Shown here in pieces: positions 25,782 to 34,743 of a stretch of DNA of 64,000 bases. Under the pieces are notes generated by a model that was not told the origin of the DNA, did not search any database, and was given only the letters and a program-made list of their open reading frames with translations. How positions within the stretch are numbered: the first letter of the stretch is position 1; each line of letters begins with the position of its first letter. Both the position numbers and the translations under genes were made by a program. This DNA is from Acidimicrobiia bacterium (GTDB taxonomy: Bacteria; Actinomycetota; Acidimicrobiia; Acidimicrobiales; Aldehydirespiratoraceae). The stretch is taken from the NCBI GenBank assembly GCA_022820805.1, contig JAJEEV010000024.1, positions 62,001 to 126,000 on the forward strand, written 5' to 3'.

Positions 25782-26720
25782 CTAGAGCTCGACGCCGGCT
25801 CTGTCCTCCCGGAGCGACCGGCGCTCGGTACGCCGCTCCAGCATGATCCGGGCGACCCGCCCGATCCGCTCGATCAGGCTCATGAGCCGATCCCGGGCCG
25901 CCTCGGCCACACCCGAGAGACCGGCGAGGCTGGCAAGGTTCCAGTCGCGCAACACCACCGGCTGCAGTATCTGATCGTGGTGGATGGCGAGGTCGTAGAT
26001 GCCGGCGTCGGCGATGGTGCGGGCGTGGGCGTCGAAGTCGGTGATGCCGACGCCGGGCATGGCGAAGCCCTTCACCTGGTTGGCGATGGCCACCACCGCC
26101 TTGGACGGCTCGACCTTGAGCGCCGCGCACATGGCGTCGCGGTAGAAGAGGAAGTGGAGGTTCTCGTCGTAGGCCACCCGGCGCATGATGGCCCTCCCGG
26201 CCGGGTCATCGATGTGCCGTCCCGTGTTGTAATGCGAGATCCGGGTGGCCAGCTCCTGGAGGGCGACGTAGGCGAGACCCTCCAGCGCGTTGGGCGGCTC
26301 GGGGACCTGCCCGCACTGCACCTGGGCCATCCGAGCCCTCTCCAGGCTGACCGGATCGACCGACCGGGTCACCGCGAGATAGTCGTGGATCACCTGCCCG
26401 TGGCGACCCTCCTCGGCCGTCCAGCGCCGCACCCAATGGCCCCACGCGCCGTCGCGGCCGAACATGCGCTCGATGTCGCGGAAGTAGTAGGGCAGGTTGT
26501 CCTCGGTCAGGACGTTGACGAACAACGCGCTGCGGGCCTCGGCGCTGAGGTCGGCCTCCTCGGGGCACCACTCGTAGTCGTCGGGAAAGTCCCGGCCCCT
26601 GCTCCAGGGGACCAGCTTGTGGGGATGCCACTCCTTGGCCTGACGGAGGTGGCGCTCGTAGAGCCTCTCGACGCTGGGCTCGAGTTCGGCCAGCAGACGC
26701 TGCTCAGAGTCGATCGGCAT
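25782..26720 (-). CDS. Acyl-ACP desaturase
   Basis: A 312-residue soluble diiron fatty acid desaturase of the stearoyl-ACP (mycobacterial DesA) family, which inserts a cis double bond in acyl carrier protein-bound chains with O2 and ferredoxin. Iron-binding segments are visible: LTEDNLPYYFRDIERMFG, WTAEEGRHGQVIHDYL (E-ExxRH) and VAYDENLHFLFYRDAM (DExxH). The ATG at 26720 starts the family-typical SEQRLLAELEPSVERLYERH. It lies downstream of ychF. Confidence 0.9.
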   Translation of the reverse strand: MPIDSEQRLLAELEPSVERLYERHLRQAKEWHPHKLVPWSRGRDFPDDYEWCPEEADLSAEARSALFVNVLTEDNLPYYFRDIERMFGRDGAWGHWVRRWTAEEGRHGQVIHDYLAVTRSVDPVSLERARMAQVQCGQVPEPPNALEGLAYVALQELATRISHYNTGRHIDDPAGRAIMRRVAYDENLHFLFYRDAMCAALKVEPSKAVVAIANQVKGFAMPGVGITDFDAHARTIADAGIYDLAIHHDQILQPVVLRDWNLASLAGLSGVAEAARDRLMSLIERIGRVARIMLERRTERRSLREDRAGVEL

Positions 26721-26770
26721 GAGGCAGGCTAACTCGCCCGTTTCGGGAGCGTCGCGAAGGCGCTGGAGGG

Positions 26771-27844
26771 TCACACATTGAACCGGAACTCCATCACGTC
26801 GCCGTCGGCCACGGGATAGTCCTTCCCCTCGGAGCGGAGCCGCCCCTGCTCCCGGGCCGCCACCCATGAGCCGGCGTCGAGCAGGTGGTCCCATCTGATG
26901 GTCTCGGCCCGGATGAAGCCCCGTTGGATGTCCGAATGGACCGCTCCCGCGCACTCGACCGCGGTGGCGCCCGCCCGGAAGGTCCAGGCCCGGCTCTCCT
27001 TCGGCCCCGTGGTCAGGAATGTTCTCAGCCCCAGCAGGTGGTAGGCGCTGGCCAGGAACCGGTCGAGGGCGCCGCTGCCGAGACCCAGGGCGGCCAGCAG
27101 CTCGGGGCGCTCCGACTCGTCGAGCTGGGCGGCCTCGGCCTCCAGCTGCACGCACAGCGGCACCACCTCGGCGTCGCCCAGCTCCTCGCGCACGGGCGCC
27201 GCGACCTCCTGCGCGTCCGCGATCTGGCCCTCACCGACGTTGACCACCGCCAGCACCGGCTTGTTCGTGAGCATGAAGAACGGGCGCAGGCCGGCCCTCG
27301 CCGAACTGTCGAGGCCGGCCCGGTACAGGGGCAGGCCCTCCTCGAGGACCGCGACCGCCCCGGCCAGCAGGTCGTGCGAGGCCCTCAGCGACGGGTCTCC
27401 CTTGAGGGCCCGCGAGAGCTTGTCGAGCTGCCGGGTGGCGCTGTCGAGGTCGGCCAGCGCCAGCTCGGTCTCGAGCACCCGGAGACTGTCGAGGGGATCG
27501 TCGACGCCTCCGATGTCGGGATCGACGAAGGCTCTGAGCACGTAGACGATGGCGTCGGTGTCGCGGACATGGCCCAGGAAGGCGTTGCCCAAGCCCTCGC
27601 CCCGGCTCGAACCCGCCACCAGGCCACCGATGTCGGTGAACTGCACCGAGGCATTCACGGCCCGGCGGCTGGAGCTCATCTCGGCCAGCTGCCGCAGCCG
27701 GTCGTCGGGGACCTTGGCCACTCCCACGTTCGCGGACTTCGTCGAGAACGCATGGCGGGCGGCCACCGCGTCACCGCCGGCCAGGGCGTTGTGCAGCGAG
27801 GTCTTCCCGGAGTTGGGAAGTCCGACGAATCCGAACCGTTCCAA
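26771..27844 (-). CDS. ychF: YchF/Obg-like ATPase
   Basis: A 357-residue OLA1/YchF translation-associated P-loop NTPase, which prefers ATP. The G1 loop reads GLPNSGKTSLHNAL (family: GLPNVGKS), G3 is DIGGLVAGSSRGEGLGNAFL, and the TGS domain at the end carries GFIRAETIRWDHLLDAGSW and KDYPVADGDVMEFRFNV. The TTG at 27844 preceded by GGGAG is the best start. Length is normal. Confidence 0.95.
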   Translation of the reverse strand: MERFGFVGLPNSGKTSLHNALAGGDAVAARHAFSTKSANVGVAKVPDDRLRQLAEMSSSRRAVNASVQFTDIGGLVAGSSRGEGLGNAFLGHVRDTDAIVYVLRAFVDPDIGGVDDPLDSLRVLETELALADLDSATRQLDKLSRALKGDPSLRASHDLLAGAVAVLEEGLPLYRAGLDSSARAGLRPFFMLTNKPVLAVVNVGEGQIADAQEVAAPVREELGDAEVVPLCVQLEAEAAQLDESERPELLAALGLGSGALDRFLASAYHLLGLRTFLTTGPKESRAWTFRAGATAVECAGAVHSDIQRGFIRAETIRWDHLLDAGSWVAAREQGRLRSEGKDYPVADGDVMEFRFNV

Positions 27845-27891
27845 GTAGGGCTCCCAGTTGCGCGGCCGGCCGTCGCCGGCCGGGAGTCAGG

Positions 27892-27981
27892 TCAGCTGTT
27901 GCGGCCTGCGTTGGGCTTGCGACCGTGGTTCGCCTTGGAGCGGCGAGCCTTGGCACGGCGCTTGCTGGTGCGCTTGGACAT
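27892..27981 (-). CDS. Large ribosomal protein bL37-like
   Basis: A 29-residue basic protein beginning MSKRTSKRRAKARRSKANHG and ending RKPNAGRNS. The KANHG-(K/R)-PNA signature matches mycobacterial bL37, a small 50S protein. The region was otherwise empty between ychF and the DCC gene. The assignment rests on this short motif, length and charge. Confidence 0.75.
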   Translation of the reverse strand: MSKRTSKRRAKARRSKANHGRKPNAGRNS

Positions 27982-28051
27982 GGACCCCTACGCTACCGGC
28001 CGCGCTCACCGAACCCGCCCGCCGCCCCGCTGCCGCTGGCACACTGTCGGC

Positions 28052-28393
28052 GTGCTGCTGGTCTACGACGGGGAGTGCGGCTTCTGCGTGCGCTCGGCCC
28101 GCTGGCTCGAAGACCGCTTGCCGGCGGAGGCCCGGGTGGAGCCCTGGCAGTCGCTCGACCTGAGGGACCTCGGCCTCTCGCAGCCGGACGCCGAGTCTGC
28201 GGTGTGGTGGATCGAGGACCGCGGAAGAGGGCAGCGGCGCTGTCGCGGAGCCGAGGCCGTCGGGCGATCCCTCGTCGCCTCGGGCGGAGCCTGGCGGGTC
28301 ATCGGGCACCTGATGGCGCACCCGCCCGTGCTCTGGCTGGCCCGGCCGGTCTACGCGCTGGTGGCCGCCAACCGGCACCGGATCCGGCTCTGA
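28052..28393 (+). CDS. DCC family thiol-disulfide oxidoreductase (DUF393)
   Basis: A 113-residue DUF393/DCC protein. The name-giving motif is present as LLVYDGECGFCVRSARWLED (DG-x-CxxC), a thioredoxin-like redox pair. GAEAVGRSLVASGGAW and the C-terminal RPVYALVAANRHRIR match the family. The GTG at 28052 begins directly at the first strand. Redox partner and substrate are unknown. The stop codon is immediately followed by a left arm of the dispersed repeat. Confidence 0.88.
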   Translation: MLLVYDGECGFCVRSARWLEDRLPAEARVEPWQSLDLRDLGLSQPDAESAVWWIEDRGRGQRRCRGAEAVGRSLVASGGAWRVIGHLMAHPPVLWLARPVYALVAANRHRIRL

Positions 28394-28405
28394 GTGGCCG
28401 AGCGG
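28391..28405 (+). repeat. Solitary left arm of the dispersed repeat (R9) after a stop codon
   Basis: TGAGTGGCCGAGCGG: the TGA is the DCC stop codon and the following bases match the repeat left arm with one change. No 67-nt arm follows. Short, so only suggestive. Confidence 0.4.
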
Positions 28406-28462
28406 ACGGCCAGGAGGCGTCCCGGGAGGCCCGGCGCTCACCGGCAGCGCTAGCTTCGAGTC

Positions 28463-29479
28463 GTGCGGCCCTCGGTGGCGTTGTCGCTCGCCATTCACTA
28501 CCTCGACCGGGAGCTTGCCGCGGCACCCAAGGTCAGGGCCTTCCAGCGGGCCTTGAAGGTCGCTGACGACCTCGGCGAGGGCGAGCTCGCCGAACGGGCC
28601 GCGGCGGGCACTCTCACCGACCTCGACGGCGTGGGGCCCAGCACGGCGCGGGTCATCGCCGAGGCCCTCGCCGGCGTCGAAGACGGGTACCTGGCCGGGC
28701 TCGAGCAGCGCAGCCGGGTGCCTGTCGGAGCCGGGGGGCCCGTGCTCGAGAGCTTGCGGGGCGACTGCCACTGCCACACCGACTGGTCGGACGGCGGCGC
28801 CCCGTTGCGGGCCATGGCGGAGACGGCTGCCGCGCTGGGCCACGAGTGGGTGGCGATCACCGACCACTCGGCCCGCCTGACCGTGGCCCACGGCCTGGAC
28901 GAGCGCCGCCTGCGCCGGCAGATGGAGGAGATCGCGCTGCTCAACGAGGAGATGGCCCCGTTCCGGATCCTCACCGGCATGGAGGTGGACATCCTCGAGG
29001 ACGGATCCCTGGACCTCAGCGACGGAGTGCTCGCCGAACTGGACGTGGTGGTGGCCTCGGTCCATTCGAAGCTGCGCATGCCATCGGCGGAGATGACGCC
29101 GCGGATGGTGGCCGCCATCGCCAACCCGAACACCGACATTCTCGGCCACTGCACCAACCGCAAGGTCGTCGGCGGGGGCCGGCCCCCATCGGCCTTCGAC
29201 GCCGACATCGTGTTCGCAGCCTGCGCCCGCTTCGACAAGGCGGTGGAGATCAACTGCCGTCCCGAGCGCCAGGACCCGCCCGCCGAACTGCTGGAGCTGG
29301 CCGTGCAGTGGGGATGCAAGGTGTCCGTCGACAGTGACGCCCACGCCACCGGGCAGCTCGAGTGGCAGCCGTACGGTGCCGACAAGGCCGTGCGCTGCAA
29401 CGTTCCCGTCGCCAGCATCGTGAACACCTGGCCGGCCGGGGCGCTGCTGGAGTGGACCGCGAGCCACTCGCGGAACTGA
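28463..29479 (+). CDS. PHP domain metal-dependent hydrolase with helix-hairpin-helix (PolX C-terminal-like)
   Basis: A 338-residue protein. An N-terminal helical region contains a helix-hairpin-helix motif (LTDLDGVGPSTARVIAEAL, about residues 50-70), suggesting DNA binding. A PHP domain follows with GDCHCHTDWSDGGAP, WVAITDHSARL, LTGMEVDILEDGSLDL, GHCTNRK and SVDSDAHATGQLE, all standard metal-binding motifs. The whole resembles the C-terminal part of bacterial DNA polymerase X without the polymerase. A nuclease or phosphoesterase role is inferred. Confidence 0.85.
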   Translation: MRPSVALSLAIHYLDRELAAAPKVRAFQRALKVADDLGEGELAERAAAGTLTDLDGVGPSTARVIAEALAGVEDGYLAGLEQRSRVPVGAGGPVLESLRGDCHCHTDWSDGGAPLRAMAETAAALGHEWVAITDHSARLTVAHGLDERRLRRQMEEIALLNEEMAPFRILTGMEVDILEDGSLDLSDGVLAELDVVVASVHSKLRMPSAEMTPRMVAAIANPNTDILGHCTNRKVVGGGRPPSAFDADIVFAACARFDKAVEINCRPERQDPPAELLELAVQWGCKVSVDSDAHATGQLEWQPYGADKAVRCNVPVASIVNTWPAGALLEWTASHSRN

Positions 29480-29534
29480 CACGGCGGCCACTAGCATCGG
29501 CTTGCACAAGCCTGATCAAACCCTGGAGGCAAAC

Positions 29535-30725
29535 ATGAATAAGCGCTTGCTAGCGCTGATCGCGCTGCTGCTCTCGTTCACCATGCTCGCCGCGGCGTGC
29601 GGTGACGACGACGATGCAGAGACCGTCGCCGAACCGGCACCCGCCGAGCCCGAGCCCGCGGCCGAACCCGAGCCCGAGCCAGCGACCGAGCCTGACCCCG
29701 AGCCCGAGCCCGAGCCTGAGACCACTGAGGCGCCCGCGCCCGAGCCCGAGATGACCGACATCTCGGTCGGCCTGGTGTTCGACATCGGAGGCCGCGGCGA
29801 CCAGTCGTTCAACGACTCGGCCGCTGCCGGCATCGAGCGAGCCGCCGCTGAGCTCGGCATCACCTTCACCGAGGCCTCGCCCGAGCCCGACGGCTCCAAC
29901 CGGGGCGAGCTGCTCCAGCTCGCGGCCGACGCCCACGACATCGTCGTCGGCGTCGGGTTCCTGTTCGAGGGCGACGCGGCCGCGGTCGGCGCCGAGAACC
30001 CCGACACGAAGTTCGGCGTGGTCGACTCGGCCATGCTCAACTTCGGCGCCGATCCCATCGCGCCCTACGGCGACAACATCGCCGGCCTGGTGTTCGCGGA
30101 GCACGAGGGCTCGTTCCTGGTGGGAGCGGCCGCCGCGCTCAAGAGCGAGACCGGCACCATCGGCTTCATCGGCGGCGTGGCCAACGTCGGCGGCCTGATC
30201 GAGCGGTTCGAGGCCGGCTTCAACGCCGGCGCCCGGGCCGTCAACCCCGACATCGAGATCATCGGCGACTACATCACCGAGGCTCCCGACTTCGACGGCT
30301 TCAACGCCCCGGACCGGGCCAAGGAGATCGCGCTGGCCATGTACGAGAGCGGCGCCGACATCGTGTACCACGCGGCGGGCGGCTCCGGTGCGGGCCTGTT
30401 CCAGGCCGCCCTGGAGCAGAGCGAGGCCACCGGGTCCAAGGTGTGGGCCATCGGCGTCGACTCCGACCAGTACAACACCGCCGACGCCGGGGTGCGCGAC
30501 TACATCCTCACCTCGATGCTCAAGCGGGTGGACGTGTCGATCTTCGAGATGATCAGGTCCGTCATCGACGGCACCATGCAGCCCGGCCCGACCACCTACG
30601 ACCTGTCGGTCGACGGCGTCGGCTACAGCACCTCCGGCGGTTTCGTGGACGACATCGCCGACCAGCTCGACGCGTTCAAGGCTCAGATCGTGTCCGGCGA
30701 GATCTCGGTGCCGACCGAGCCCTAG
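29535..30725 (+). CDS. BMP family ABC transporter substrate-binding lipoprotein
   Basis: A 396-residue lipoprotein. The signal peptide ends in the lipobox LAAAC (residues 17-21). A long acidic Glu-Pro linker of about 50 residues follows, then a BMP/Med (PnrA-like) periplasmic-binding domain: GLVFDIGGRGDQSFNDSAAAG, VGFLFEGDAAAVG, GFIGGVANVGGLIERFEAGF, VYHAAGGSGAGLFQAA and WAIGVDSDQ. Relatives bind purine nucleosides. The ATG at 29535 has GGAGG 5 nt upstream. Two hairpins separate it from the ATPase gene, as expected for a binding protein made in excess. Confidence 0.93.
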   Translation: MNKRLLALIALLLSFTMLAAACGDDDDAETVAEPAPAEPEPAAEPEPEPATEPDPEPEPEPETTEAPAPEPEMTDISVGLVFDIGGRGDQSFNDSAAAGIERAAAELGITFTEASPEPDGSNRGELLQLAADAHDIVVGVGFLFEGDAAAVGAENPDTKFGVVDSAMLNFGADPIAPYGDNIAGLVFAEHEGSFLVGAAAALKSETGTIGFIGGVANVGGLIERFEAGFNAGARAVNPDIEIIGDYITEAPDFDGFNAPDRAKEIALAMYESGADIVYHAAGGSGAGLFQAALEQSEATGSKVWAIGVDSDQYNTADAGVRDYILTSMLKRVDVSIFEMIRSVIDGTMQPGPTTYDLSVDGVGYSTSGGFVDDIADQLDAFKAQIVSGEISVPTEP

Positions 30726-30731
30726 AACACT

Positions 30732-30766
30732 GACCGCCGGCGCAGCCGGTTCGCTGCGGGCGGTTC
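30732..30766 (+). terminator. First hairpin after the BMP gene
   Basis: ACCGCC-GG-CGCAGC pairs with GCTGCGGGCGGT around the loop CGGTTC, starting 6 nt after the stop codon. There is no T-tract. It may stabilise the upstream mRNA end. Confidence 0.5.
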
Positions 30767-30779
30767 ACATTCGTGTTGA

Positions 30780-30819
30780 GACGACCGGGTCGGGCTAACG
30801 TCCGGCCCGGTCGTCGTTT
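30780..30819 (+). terminator. Intrinsic terminator/attenuator between binding protein and ATPase genes
   Basis: A 14-bp stem (GACGACCGGGTCGG against CCGGCCCGGTCGTC, one G-T pair) with an 8-nt loop, followed by GTTTC. It should cause partial termination so that the binding protein is made in excess over the importer. Confidence 0.7.
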
Positions 30820-30833
30820 CTGAGGGAGGCTGC

Positions 30834-32360
30834 GTGTCGCCGGCCATCGAGCTCACTGGCATCACCAAGCGCTTCCCGGGTGTGGTGGCCAACGACGACA
30901 TCCACCTCGAGGTGGCCGAGGGCGAGATCCACGCCATCTGCGGCGAGAACGGGGCCGGCAAGTCGACCCTGATGAAGATCCTCTACGGCATGCAGCCCCC
31001 CGACGCGGGAACCATCAAGATCCAGGGTGAGGAGGTGGACCTGCACTCGCCGGCCCAAGCCATCGAGCTGGGCATAGGCATGGTCCACCAGCACTTCATG
31101 CTGGCCGACCAGCTCACGGTTCTGGAGAACGTGATCCTGGGAGCCGAGCCGATGCGCTCGTTCGGCAGGATCGACTTCGACGCCGGCCAGGAGCACCTCG
31201 ACGAGGTCGGCCGGGCCTACGGGCTCGACATCAACGCCAACGACCTGGTCGAGACCCTGGAGGTCGGCGAGCGCCAGCGGGTCGAGATCATCAAGGTCCT
31301 CTACCGCGGCGCCAAGATCCTCATCCTCGATGAGCCGACCGCGGTTCTGGTCCCCCAGGAGGTCGACGAGCTGTTCCGCAACATCCGCGAGCTCAAGGCC
31401 AGCGGGACCACCATCCTGTTCATCGACCACAAGCTCGACGAGGTCCTCGAGATCGCCGACACCATCACCGTGCTGCGCCAGGGCCGCACGGTGGGGACGG
31501 TGAAGCCCGATCAGGTGACGGCCCACGACCTGGCCGAGATGATGATCGGATCGGAACTGCCCGTGCCTGATGCGGGGGCCTCCACCGTCACCGACGAGGT
31601 CGCCCTCGAGATCGCGGCCCTGCGCGTCGCCGGCGAGGGCGACCGCGCCGTGGTCGACGACGTGAGCCTGCGGGTTCATCGCGGCGAGATCATCGGCATC
31701 GCGGGGGTGGAGGGCAACGGGCAGGCCGAACTGGTCAACGCCATCGTCGGGATCGACGACCCCGACGAGGGCAGCATCACCCTCCTGGGACAGGAGATCA
31801 CCCACCAGTCGGTGCGCCACCGCCGGGAGATGGGACTGGGCTACGTGCCCCAGGACCGTCACCGGGACGGCCTGCTACTGGGCTTCACCCTGTGGGAGAA
31901 CACGGCGCTCGGCCACCAGACGGAGGAGCCGTACTCGCGGGGTCCCTGGCTGAGCCGGGCCGGCATGAGGGATCGAGCGAGCCGGATCAAGACCGACTTC
32001 GACGTCCGCACACCCAACATCGAGGTCTCCGCCCACGCCCTGTCGGGCGGCAACCAGCAGAAGCTCATAGTCGGGCGGGAGATGGTGGCCGGACCGGCCG
32101 TGCTCATCGCCAACCACCCCACCCGGGGAATCGATGTCGGGGCTCAGGCCGCGGTGTGGGACGACATTCGCGAGGCGCGGTCTCAGGGACTGGCCACCCT
32201 GCTCGTCTCCGCCGACCTCGATGAGCTGATCGGCCTGTCGGACACGATCGTAGTGATGCTGAGGGGGCGCCTGGTCGCCCGACTCGACCCCAACGAGATC
32301 ACCCCCCGGGATCTTGGCGCCTACATGACCGGCGCGGCTCTCGGGACCGGGACGCCGTGA
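30834..32360 (+). CDS. Double ABC ATPase of a BMP/nucleoside-type importer
   Basis: A 508-residue ATPase with two nucleotide-binding domains. Domain 1 has Walker A GENGAGKSTLMKILYGM, signature LEVGERQRVEIIKVL and Walker B ILILDEPTAVL. Domain 2 has a degenerate Walker A (GVEGNGQAELVNAI) and LSGGNQQKLIVGREM with NHPTRGIDVGA in place of a standard Walker B. This is the sugar/nucleoside importer arrangement (YufO/NupO-like). The GTG start has GAGGGAGG upstream. Its stop overlaps the next gene by 4 nt. Confidence 0.94.
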   Translation: MSPAIELTGITKRFPGVVANDDIHLEVAEGEIHAICGENGAGKSTLMKILYGMQPPDAGTIKIQGEEVDLHSPAQAIELGIGMVHQHFMLADQLTVLENVILGAEPMRSFGRIDFDAGQEHLDEVGRAYGLDINANDLVETLEVGERQRVEIIKVLYRGAKILILDEPTAVLVPQEVDELFRNIRELKASGTTILFIDHKLDEVLEIADTITVLRQGRTVGTVKPDQVTAHDLAEMMIGSELPVPDAGASTVTDEVALEIAALRVAGEGDRAVVDDVSLRVHRGEIIGIAGVEGNGQAELVNAIVGIDDPDEGSITLLGQEITHQSVRHRREMGLGYVPQDRHRDGLLLGFTLWENTALGHQTEEPYSRGPWLSRAGMRDRASRIKTDFDVRTPNIEVSAHALSGGNQQKLIVGREMVAGPAVLIANHPTRGIDVGAQAAVWDDIREARSQGLATLLVSADLDELIGLSDTIVVMLRGRLVARLDPNEITPRDLGAYMTGAALGTGTP

Positions 32361-33487
32361 CCGACCGGCTGTCGCACCGCGTCCTGCTGGCCTCGGCCGC
32401 GCCGGTGGCGGCCGTGGTCATCGCGGTCGTGCTCTCCTCGATCGTCCTGCTGATCTCGGGCAGCAATCCCCTGGCGGCCTACTGGGACATGGTCGAGCAC
32501 GCCAGCAAGCTCGAGACCCAGGTGGACATTTTCAACCGGGCCACTCCCCTGTACCTGTCGGGGGTCGCCGCGGCCATCGGGTTCCGGATGAACCTGTTCA
32601 ACATCGGCGTGGAGGGCCAGTACCTGCTGGCCTTCATCGTCGCGGCCCACCTGGGCGCCCAGGTCGAGCTGCCGTCGGTTCTGCACGTGGCGTTCATCCT
32701 GGTGGTGGCCATGGCGGTCGGCGGGGCATTCTCGGGTGCGGCCGGCGTCCTGAAGGTGACTCGCGGTGTCAACGAGGTGATCTCCACCATCATGCTGAAC
32801 GCGGTGGTCATCTCGGGACTGGCCGCGTGGTGGATCGTGGAATGGCAGGCGGGCGGCGAGATCTCGGCCACCGGCGGCCGGGTCGGCACCGAGCCGATCG
32901 CCGACAGCGGCCTGCTGCCCGACATCAACGGCCTGCTGGAGCTGTTCACCCGGGAGGTGGGCCAGGGCAAGAAGCTCACCGGCGTCCTGATCGTCGCGCT
33001 GGCGGTGGGGATCGTCTATCACGTGATCCTCAACCGGACGGTCTTCGGCTTCGACCTGCGAGCCAGCGGCGCCAACCCGACGGCATCGCACGTGGGCGGC
33101 ATCCCGCCCAAGCGCATGGTGGTGATCGCCATGACGCTCTCGGGCACCGTCGCCGGTCTGGTCGGGATGACCGAACTGATGGACACCGGCTACTACCCGT
33201 CCAACCCCATCAGCCTGCTCGGCTTCACCGGGATCGCGGTGGCTCTGCTGGGACGCAACCATCCGGCCGGGGTGGCCGTGGCCGCACTGGTCTTCGCCTT
33301 CCTGGACGTGTCCTCGGGGATCCTGCAGATCTCGGGAGCAGCGTCCCGCGAGATCGTCGAGATCATGAAGGGCGTCATCATCCTCACCGCGGTGATCGCC
33401 TACGAGGTCGTGCGACGCATCCGCGAGCGTGAGGAGGCCGCCGCCGCGGCCGCGGCGATGGCGGCCGGCCCGGCGGCGGACTCATGA
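32357..33487 (+). CDS. ABC transporter permease 1 (NupP/YufP-like)
   Basis: A 376-residue multi-pass permease of the BPD_transp_2 family. The start has a TM segment followed by YWDMVEHASKL. RMNLFNIGVEGQYLLAFIVA is the characteristic motif, and GFDLRASGANPTASHVGGI and SLLGFTGIAVALLGRNHPAG occur later. About 8-9 hydrophobic segments are visible. It overlaps the ATPase at its start and the second permease at its end. With the BMP protein it would import a nucleoside-like solute. Confidence 0.92.
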   Translation: MTDRLSHRVLLASAAPVAAVVIAVVLSSIVLLISGSNPLAAYWDMVEHASKLETQVDIFNRATPLYLSGVAAAIGFRMNLFNIGVEGQYLLAFIVAAHLGAQVELPSVLHVAFILVVAMAVGGAFSGAAGVLKVTRGVNEVISTIMLNAVVISGLAAWWIVEWQAGGEISATGGRVGTEPIADSGLLPDINGLLELFTREVGQGKKLTGVLIVALAVGIVYHVILNRTVFGFDLRASGANPTASHVGGIPPKRMVVIAMTLSGTVAGLVGMTELMDTGYYPSNPISLLGFTGIAVALLGRNHPAGVAVAALVFAFLDVSSGILQISGAASREIVEIMKGVIILTAVIAYEVVRRIREREEAAAAAAAMAAGPAADS

Positions 33488-34743
33488 TGGCCGTGCTCGA
33501 CCGCCTGCCCGCCTGGGCCCGGTGGATGCTCTACGCCGCGGTCGGTGTGCTCATTCTCACGGTCGTGCAGGGCTTCGACGACACCGAGAGGCTCACTGCG
33601 GTCACCTCCTCGCAGGCCATGCTGCGCTGGGCGGTGCCCATCATGCTGGCCGGTCTCGGCGGGCTGTTCTCGGAGCGGGCCGGGGTGGTCAACATCGGCC
33701 TGGAGGGGATGCTGATTCTGGGCACCTGGTTCGGAGCCTGGGGCGCGATCAACTACGGAGGCTGGGCCGGCCTGCTCATCGGAATGGTCGGCGGGGGCAT
33801 CGGGGGCCTGATCCATGCCATCGCCACCGTGTCATTCGGCGTCGACCACATCATCTCGGGCGTGGCCATCAATGTGACCGCTCCGGGACTGGCCCGGTTC
33901 CTGTCCTCGGAGATACTCACCAACCACGAGGGGGGCTCGATCACCCAGTCGCCTCGCACCCCGGGAGTGGGGAGGTTCACCTTCCCGTTCCTGGCCGGCG
34001 GCGACCTGTTCGGCTGGGACACGCCCGACGTACTGGGCTGGTTCACCCGTAAGGACTGGTTCTTCGTGTCCGATCTCACCGGGCTGGCCCGGGGCCTGGT
34101 GGCCCAACTGTCGCTGGCCACGATGATCGCCTTCGCCCTGGTCCCGTTCAGCGCCTGGCTGATCTGGCGGACCCGCTTCGGGCTGCGACTGCGCATCTGC
34201 GGCGAGCACCCCACCGGCGGCGAGACCCAGGGCATCAACATCTACCTCTACAAGTACTACGGCGTGGTCATCAGCGGGGCCCTCGCCGGACTCGGCGGGG
34301 CGTTCATCGCCAGCCCGGAGCTGTCGGGCATCTACCTGGAGGGCCAGACCAACGGCCGGGGATTCATCGGCCTGGCGGCACTCATATTCGGCAACTGGCG
34401 CCCCGGCGGGATCATGGCCGGAGCCCTGCTGTTCGGCTACCCGTTCGGGGTGGGCCTGCGGGACCTCGACGGCTCGGCGTCGCACGCCCTGCTGCTGGTG
34501 AACACCATCGCCCTGGTGGCCGTGCTGGTGTGGGCGCTGAACCGCAAACGCCGCATCGACGCCGGGCTGGCCGCCGGGCTGGGGCTGGGCGCGGCGGTGT
34601 GGTACTTCCTGTCCACGACCGTGCCCGACTGGTGGATCTCGATCCTGCCGTTCGTGATCGTGCTGGTGGTGCTGGTGTTCTTCTCCCAGCGGCTCCGGAT
34701 GCCCCGAGCCGACGGGCTCCCCTACCGCAAGGGCGAGGCCTAG
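33484..34743 (+). CDS. ABC transporter permease 2 (NupQ/YufQ-like)
   Basis: A 419-residue permease, paralogous partner of the preceding one. LGGLFSERAGVVNIGLEGMLILGTW is the family motif (about residue 60), and GLRLRICGEHPTGGETQGIN and RGFIGLAALIFGNWRPGGIM lie in the C-terminal half. It is longer than the usual about 310 residues because of a roughly 40-residue insertion in the middle (around ITQSPRTPGVGRF to GWFTRKDWFF) and an extra hydrophobic C-terminal stretch. The stop is followed without any gap by the PhyH gene. Confidence 0.92.
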   Translation: MMAVLDRLPAWARWMLYAAVGVLILTVVQGFDDTERLTAVTSSQAMLRWAVPIMLAGLGGLFSERAGVVNIGLEGMLILGTWFGAWGAINYGGWAGLLIGMVGGGIGGLIHAIATVSFGVDHIISGVAINVTAPGLARFLSSEILTNHEGGSITQSPRTPGVGRFTFPFLAGGDLFGWDTPDVLGWFTRKDWFFVSDLTGLARGLVAQLSLATMIAFALVPFSAWLIWRTRFGLRLRICGEHPTGGETQGINIYLYKYYGVVISGALAGLGGAFIASPELSGIYLEGQTNGRGFIGLAALIFGNWRPGGIMAGALLFGYPFGVGLRDLDGSASHALLLVNTIALVAVLVWALNRKRRIDAGLAAGLGLGAAVWYFLSTTVPDWWISILPFVIVLVVLVFFSQRLRMPRADGLPYRKGEA

